NCBI GenBank assembly: GCA_013399115.1
Contig: VXAA01003837.1
Span: 775,452-839,451 of the forward strand
Origin: Anseranas semipalmata
Taxonomy: Eukaryota > Chordata > Aves > Anseriformes > Anseranatidae
Direction of reading: 5' to 3'
DNA: 64,000 bases
Below are positions 58,801 through 64,000 of this stretch, piece after piece. The notes below the pieces were generated by a model. That model worked only from the letters and a program-made list of their open reading frames with translations, had not been told where the DNA came from and did not search any database. Within the stretch, counting starts at the first letter, position 1; each line of letters begins with the position of its first letter. Both the position numbers and the translations under genes were made by a program.

Positions 58801-61800
58801 AAGTGATATAATACAAGGACATGTTTACCATTTGGTGCAGCAGGATGCCTCTGTGATGTTTTCCCCATGTTTAAACAGGGTGGAGGTTTGCTTTTCTTTC
58901 ATAAAGTTAATTTCATGACAGCAATTCTTCCCTCAGCCTTCCCACTCCCAAGCCTGGGTCAATTAAAATACAGCTTTCGGAAAACATTTCCTCTTTTTTC
59001 TCAACCGGGAAAAACCTCTTTTTCTTTTGAACGATAATAAACAGTTAATTAAAGCTAAAGGGAAGAAAAAAGGGGAGATCCCAGTGTGTTTTCCCCCTGT
59101 GATGCCCCAGCCCCACCTGCAGGAGCAGGTACCTCGGCAGACCTGGGGGCTGCTCCCCCATCTAAGCTGTGCTGGGGGGGACGTGCTCCCCTCCGGTGGT
59201 CCTCGGGAGGGGGCTCCCCTCCCAGCTTCCTTCCCACTGCCCACTGCCCGGATAGTGCAGGGGAGCAGTGCCTCTCGATCCACTCTACGCATTTAATGGA
59301 CTCTGCCTCGTGCTGGGGAATGGGGAAGAGTTCAAAGCTCCGGTTATTCCCAGTAGAAGAAGGGTGAGTAGTTCAGGTCTACGAATGGCAAATGAAGTCA
59401 GGCAAGCTACTCGCAAGCAAGCTGAGAGTTTTCTGCATGGATGGAGAGCAGGAGGGTCTGTAGACCCTGCACATGGTGCAGTCCCACATTCCTGTCTTCA
59501 TTGACTTTGTCCCTTTTTCCTCTTGCTACCTGCTCCTATTCACCCTCCGCTGTCATCTCACAGATCACCCTCCCTAAGTCAAACCATGGTTCTGCTCCAG
59601 CAAAGACCTCAAAATTCCAGGCACAGGCTATGGGTCTCGGAAGTCCTCCCGGACACAACACAGAAAAAGGAAGAAAAGTGGAAAAATAAAAGTGATATCA
59701 GCCCTGTCCCTGGGCAGGTCCTGCAGGAGGCTGGCGGTGGGAAGAGCGGGCAGGAGGGATGCTCAGCGCTGCAGGGGGACCGGTGGGACCGAGCCACAGC
59801 CAGAGGAGGCAGGTAGCAGGGTGGACAAATAAACGGGGAGGGGATTAGGGCCGAGTGTGCAGCAACGTGGTCCTACATGCTCACCTAAGCTTAACAGCTG
59901 CTAAATAACACGACAAAGCATGTGACTCGAGCCAGAACGGTTCAACCTCCCTTTCAAGATCAATGAAGACGCGCGTCCCATCTGCGGCTCGCAGTGGCTC
60001 GCACGCGCGCACCCCGTCTCCTTAGATTTGCTGAAAGCTGCTACGACCTGATTTCCAGAGGTGCTGAGTGCCTGCAACTCATCGTGACAGGCTATACATC
60101 AAATCCATCACCTCTTGGGAAACTTGATTACCCTAGTGGAAACCCTCATTTCAAGCGTTTAACTGGTTCCTACTGGTTTCAGCCAGCCAGTTCAGTTTTG
60201 GAATGGATCTCTGGGTTTGGGGTGTATTAATCCTTCAGGAGAAATAAATCCAAGCATATGAAAACCGGTGTAGGAATCTACTGAATTGTCTAGCTAGGTA
60301 TCAATTAAAAGAAAAAAAAATCTATTTTAAAAACACTGAACCAATAAAAATAACTCACACTTGGCTGGTTAGAGCTGTTCATCAGGTGACTTGCTGCTGA
60401 ACAGATGTCTCCAGCTGGGAATTCTTGGATGAAATTCTCTATCTTCTCCTTTTTTTATAAACCAGTTATTAAAGAAGTACATTAGAGGTTTGAAACATGT
60501 GTTAATTCAAGCCAGAAAAACAAAACAAAAGAGAAACCACACAAACATAATCAAGAGAGAGGTTGCTGAGGTGTAATCACAGCTTTATAGGGGTGAGCTC
60601 CTTATCTGGATGTTTGAAGGATGGAAACACAGTTATTAAAAAAGCTGCAAATACAGAGTTAAGGTTGAACATAAACAGAGCGCTCACACTGAAAGCCTGG
60701 GCAGCCTTAGAGAAAGCTCTCCAGGAGACTAGAATTTGATTTTTCACAATGCTTAGAAAATGTACAAAGTAGTAGTTAATGCACACAATGCATGTAAATT
60801 AGTTCACTGCAATTTGAGATTTTTTTATCTAAATTTTCAGCTGCAGTGCGTATTAATATATATTTTTAAAACTAAATTAGTACCTGCATTACAGTTTAGC
60901 CAAAGACTCTAGCTAGAAGAGGGATAACTGAATCAGACTTAGCATGGGTATATACTGACTGCTGCAGGAGTTGCTTCTTTTCTACCTTGCAGAGCATGTG
61001 CTGGAAATGTTGGTATGTATTTTACATCCACTAACATGTGAGGAACTGATCCCACCAGAGCAAAACAAGCAGAAATTATCTCCTTTGATACAGGAAACCC
61101 AATGTGCCACGTAGGATTGCCATTAAAATAGACACAGGAATGAAGCAACCTTCCCTAACCACCTTTCCTTTTCCAAGCCGCCTGCACGCACCTCACCCTG
61201 CCCTTCTTCTTGCTGCATTTTTCTGTGAGCCCTCTCTCTAGCCAGGGGGATGCGCTCACAATTTATGGGATCTAGGAATGACCTGTACAGCAACTGGACA
61301 ATTTGGCTGGAGAGCATTTTGCTTGGGAAACAGTGGGTGAGGATTTGTAGCACTGCTGTGCTGCCGGCTCTCCTGCACAAATTAATTTAACCCTTCTGCA
61401 GAGAAGCTCTGAAAGCAAAGAAATAGTTAGCAGGAAACGGCAGCCTGCCCCAGGGACAGCAATCAACTTCACGAGCCCTCCCTGTGCAAGTCTGCTCCCC
61501 TTGGATCCTCCACAGGACCCTCAGAGCAGCCGATGAAGGGAACATCTCCAGCTTTTCCAGGGCCTGGAGGTCTGGTGAGATTTAAGCCAGGAGGTGTTCA
61601 AACAGTGCAGCAACCACACAGACACACATGCTAAAACACAAGGTTTCTTTTTCCTGGAGAGAAAATGGTAAGTTGCACTAAGAGCCAAATATCTTGTTTG
61701 GGCAAATGGAGCAAAATTTACATTCTGAGCCTGATTTTGAAAGCATCTGATCTGGGGCTGTTCAAGGCTGTGGGTCTGTTTATGTGTAAAAGAAACACAG

Positions 61801-63539
61801 ATCAGGAGCTGTTTTCTTTCCCCTGTCTGGGTAACAGCTAAAGAAGTGTTCCTCAGCCTAGCAAGAAGAGCAAATGAAAGGGTTTCCTAAAAATTGTTCA
61901 TTTTCTTTGTCTCTCTTCTTTTCCCTTCTCATATTTAGGACTTAAACATGTTTGGGGAGTAACGTGGAGGCTGGCAGAAGTCACTGTTCCTACTTCTGCT
62001 CATCTTTCTCTCTCAGAAATGCACAAAAAGACTTTAATTTCACTGAATAATAGCTTTCCAGTAAATATGTCCTCACTTTTCTTCTGCACCTGGATCTATG
62101 TGGAGGGGCTAGTGTAGGAAGCTTGCTGCATTTCCTTAGGTGAATAAAGAGCTCCATTCCCAAAGGGCACAATAAACCTGATCCTTCCTCTGATCAACAA
62201 GAGCACGGAAGCTGCAAACCTGACCAGTACATCAAAAAGGAGCTTGAAAAATACTTTGAGCAAAAAAATGCTAACGGTGCATCCTTCTCCTGTAACTGCA
62301 GTGATATTAAATCAGGAAACAGTACAGAACAACCACAAAACATATATACAGGGGCTGTCAAAACAGAAACAAAACAAAATCCCTAATGGGGACTAAAGGT
62401 GCAAAGAGCAAAAGAAGAATATACAGTATAGGCTTTATCATTATATTTAAATCCTTATGCAGCAAATGCCGGAAAGGGAATTCCAAAAATTTTCTATATA
62501 TAAGCATTTTTTTTGATCCAGGACTTTGTGCAATGAAAAGGAATTACAAATCAGTCTGAATGAAAGGGCATGAGCCCCCGCGGGCGGCAGAGCAAGCCTG
62601 TGGACTCTTGGGCTGCAGGGATGGTCCCCTGATGCTGCAGGGGCCAAGGACACATTCAGCTGTGCTGAGAGTGGCCTTACTGGTGCCACTGCAGCAACAC
62701 TGGTCTTTCCTGAAAGAATGCTCACTTGGTCCTGGATTTCCTCAAGCACAACTGAGGCCAGATCTTCCTTCCCTCCTTCCTGACCATCTAAAGGTCTGTT
62801 AATCAAGAGAGTCTCCTGCTGAGCTGCTTGGGAAAACAGGCAACAGACAGCAGCCAGAAAGGTGGGCTGACCTTACCTTGGAGACCTCCTGGCTGCTCAT
62901 GGCTCTGTAGCCTTGGGCATATGTCCGGATCTCTTTCCCTTTCTCCCTGGCATCTCCCTTTCCTATGTCCCTTGCAAGGAAACTAAAACCTCCCGGAAGA
63001 TCACTTTATTTCCACCCAGAAATCTGTGCAGCACCTCTGTATCCACAAGAGAAGCAAATAAGCAGGAGAGAAAATTTCCTTAAGTAGGATGTGGCCCAAG
63101 TTCTGAAGTGTTTGAGAAACCTTTGAACACCACTGAATGCCATTGCAGGATATGGCTGCAGTAATTATGAATCTCCAGCTTCTACTGGCTACTTCAGACC
63201 TGAAAGGCAACTTCTGATCACTCAGAAAGGTTTTGGTGATGCTTATTAGCTAAATGCTCCTAAAGGGGCTCGGATAATGAATTCAGCATGCCAGGGTTCA
63301 AGTGGGAAGCAAGACCTAGCCAAGCACAGGAGGAAAGCCGACCCTAGCAAGGTCTGAACAGGGGATTTTGTGCTTCTGGATCAGGTTCTTCTGCCAGAAA
63401 CGATTTTTACCATGGTGGCAAAGGGAATAATAACAAGACTGTGTGTTAGACGGGGCTGTGATGAGACTGAACTGTTCGGAGATGATGAGAAAGAGAAAGA
63501 TCCCCTGGAAAACAAAACCAGGATCGGCTCAGTCGTGGT
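58801..63539. other. No recognisable gene
   Basis: Mixed unique sequence. A GC-rich stop-poor patch at about 59085-59260 yields overlapping frames on both strands. A short CpG-dense spot with GACGCGCG and GCACGCGCGC lies at about 59968-60012. TA-rich words occur near 60856-60870. Frames such as 62447-62806 minus (119 codons) show no known domain. No mobile element is recognised in this interval. Confidence 0.52.
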
Positions 63540-64000
63540 GCGCTGGGGCTAAGGCTGAAAGAAAAAGGAGGAGGAGGGTTCTGCTCGCTGCTTACCTCCC
63601 CGCCAAAGACGAGGTGGCCCCTCACGGGCCGTTGCGGAGGAGGCTGAAGTGCTGGTGCCGCTCGGCCCGAGGGCACCCCCTGTCCCCACGCCGCGGTCAG
63701 ACCCCGAGCAAACTGCAGAGGGTGCCAGCGAGGAGCCGCGCTCGTTTCCCTGCAAGAGCTCAAAAAGGCTCAAAAAGGCACGGCGGCACCCCCCGCATCC
63801 CCCTGAAGGCCCCGGGGGGTTCCCCGCTCCCGGTGTCCTGCATAACCCCCCCTCCCAAACCCAGCTCTCCGGGGCACCCCCACCGAGCAGCCAGGGGGGG
63901 TTCTGCAGGAGGGCTGCGGGGGGCAGAGCGGTGCCGAGCGCGGCGTTGCGCGGCTCTGCGCGGTGCCACGCGGCCCGCTCCGCTCTCCCCTCCCCCCCCC
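63540..64000. promoter_or_regulatory. Edge of a probable CpG island, possible promoter region
   Basis: Composition changes sharply. The last 460 bases are strongly GC-rich, with about 40 CpG dinucleotides by hand count against scattered single CpGs elsewhere in the window. The run ends in C-rich sequence at the window limit, so the island may continue beyond it. Vertebrate CpG islands usually mark promoters, so a transcription start for a gene to the right, or for one reading leftwards, is plausible. The frames here (63446-63763 minus, 63760-63969 minus) are rich in Ala, Pro, Arg and Gly, as expected from composition, and I cannot identify a first exon. Confidence 0.52.
63846..63862 (-). other. 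Predicted G-quadruplex motif (minus strand)
   Basis: Seven Cs, T, CCC, AAA, CCC on the plus strand gives four minus-strand G-triplets with loops of 3, 1 and 1, which satisfies the usual G3-loop rule. It lies inside the CpG-rich edge, where such motifs are common at promoters. Folding is predicted, not shown. Confidence 0.5.

Noticed and set aside
1..64000. CRISPR array, prokaryotic operon, phage or plasmid features
   Set aside because: CR1 retrotransposons, low gene density and absence of any long coding frame show vertebrate nuclear DNA. No spaced direct repeats of CRISPR type were found.
1..64000. tRNA, snRNA and rRNA genes
   Set aside because: No GGTTCGANTCC-type B box with a matching cloverleaf, no recognised U-snRNA or rRNA segment seen by eye; a covariance-model scan was not possible.

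Overview
The window looks like 64 kb of bird nuclear genome. The main evidence is three clear copies of CR1, the dominant avian LINE. Two are in + orientation and end in the family's 3' tail (2613-2689, 7363-7624), and one is in - orientation (46245-46363). Two weaker, older CR1-like stretches lie at 26774-26850 and 35841-35930. The species cannot be resolved from the sequence. Assembly gaps (13533-13590, 23862-23883) and single Ns (13760, 16854) mark it as a draft assembly.

I recognise no protein-coding gene, tRNA, rRNA, snRNA, CRISPR array or prokaryotic system. Open frames reach at most about 180 codons. None shows a known domain, and many overlap one another on opposite strands or run through low-complexity tracts, so I treat them as chance. 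The window reads as intergenic or intronic DNA with few recognisable repeats. AT-rich blocks of 150-670 bp recur along it. They keep CpG dinucleotides and carry homeodomain-type (TAATTA), SOX-type and other transcription-factor-like words. This is what conserved non-coding elements (CNEs) in a developmental-gene regulatory desert look like. I could not measure conservation, so every such call is an inference.

Layout: 1-4.6 kb has three candidate regulatory blocks and one CR1. 4.6-10.1 kb is mostly unremarkable, with a C16 tract and a CR1. 10.1-24.8 kb has five or six candidate CNEs, an AT microsatellite and two gaps. 24.8-36.4 kb is sparse, with one speculative exon-like segment at 30478-30552. 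36.4-56 kb is the richest part: candidate CNEs at about 36.5, 46.6, 48.1, 49.2, 50.3, 52.3, 53.9 and 55.8 kb, two CTCF-like motifs, an unusual hexamer array at 42.4 kb and a (GAAA)n tract. 56-63.5 kb is mostly plain sequence with A-rich simple repeats. The last 460 bp (63540-64000) becomes abruptly GC- and CpG-rich, as at the edge of a CpG-island promoter whose gene lies outside the window.

Nothing here supports a novel multi-gene system. The items most worth following are the CpG-rich right edge, the candidate CNE array (especially 53641-54310) and the structured hexamer array.
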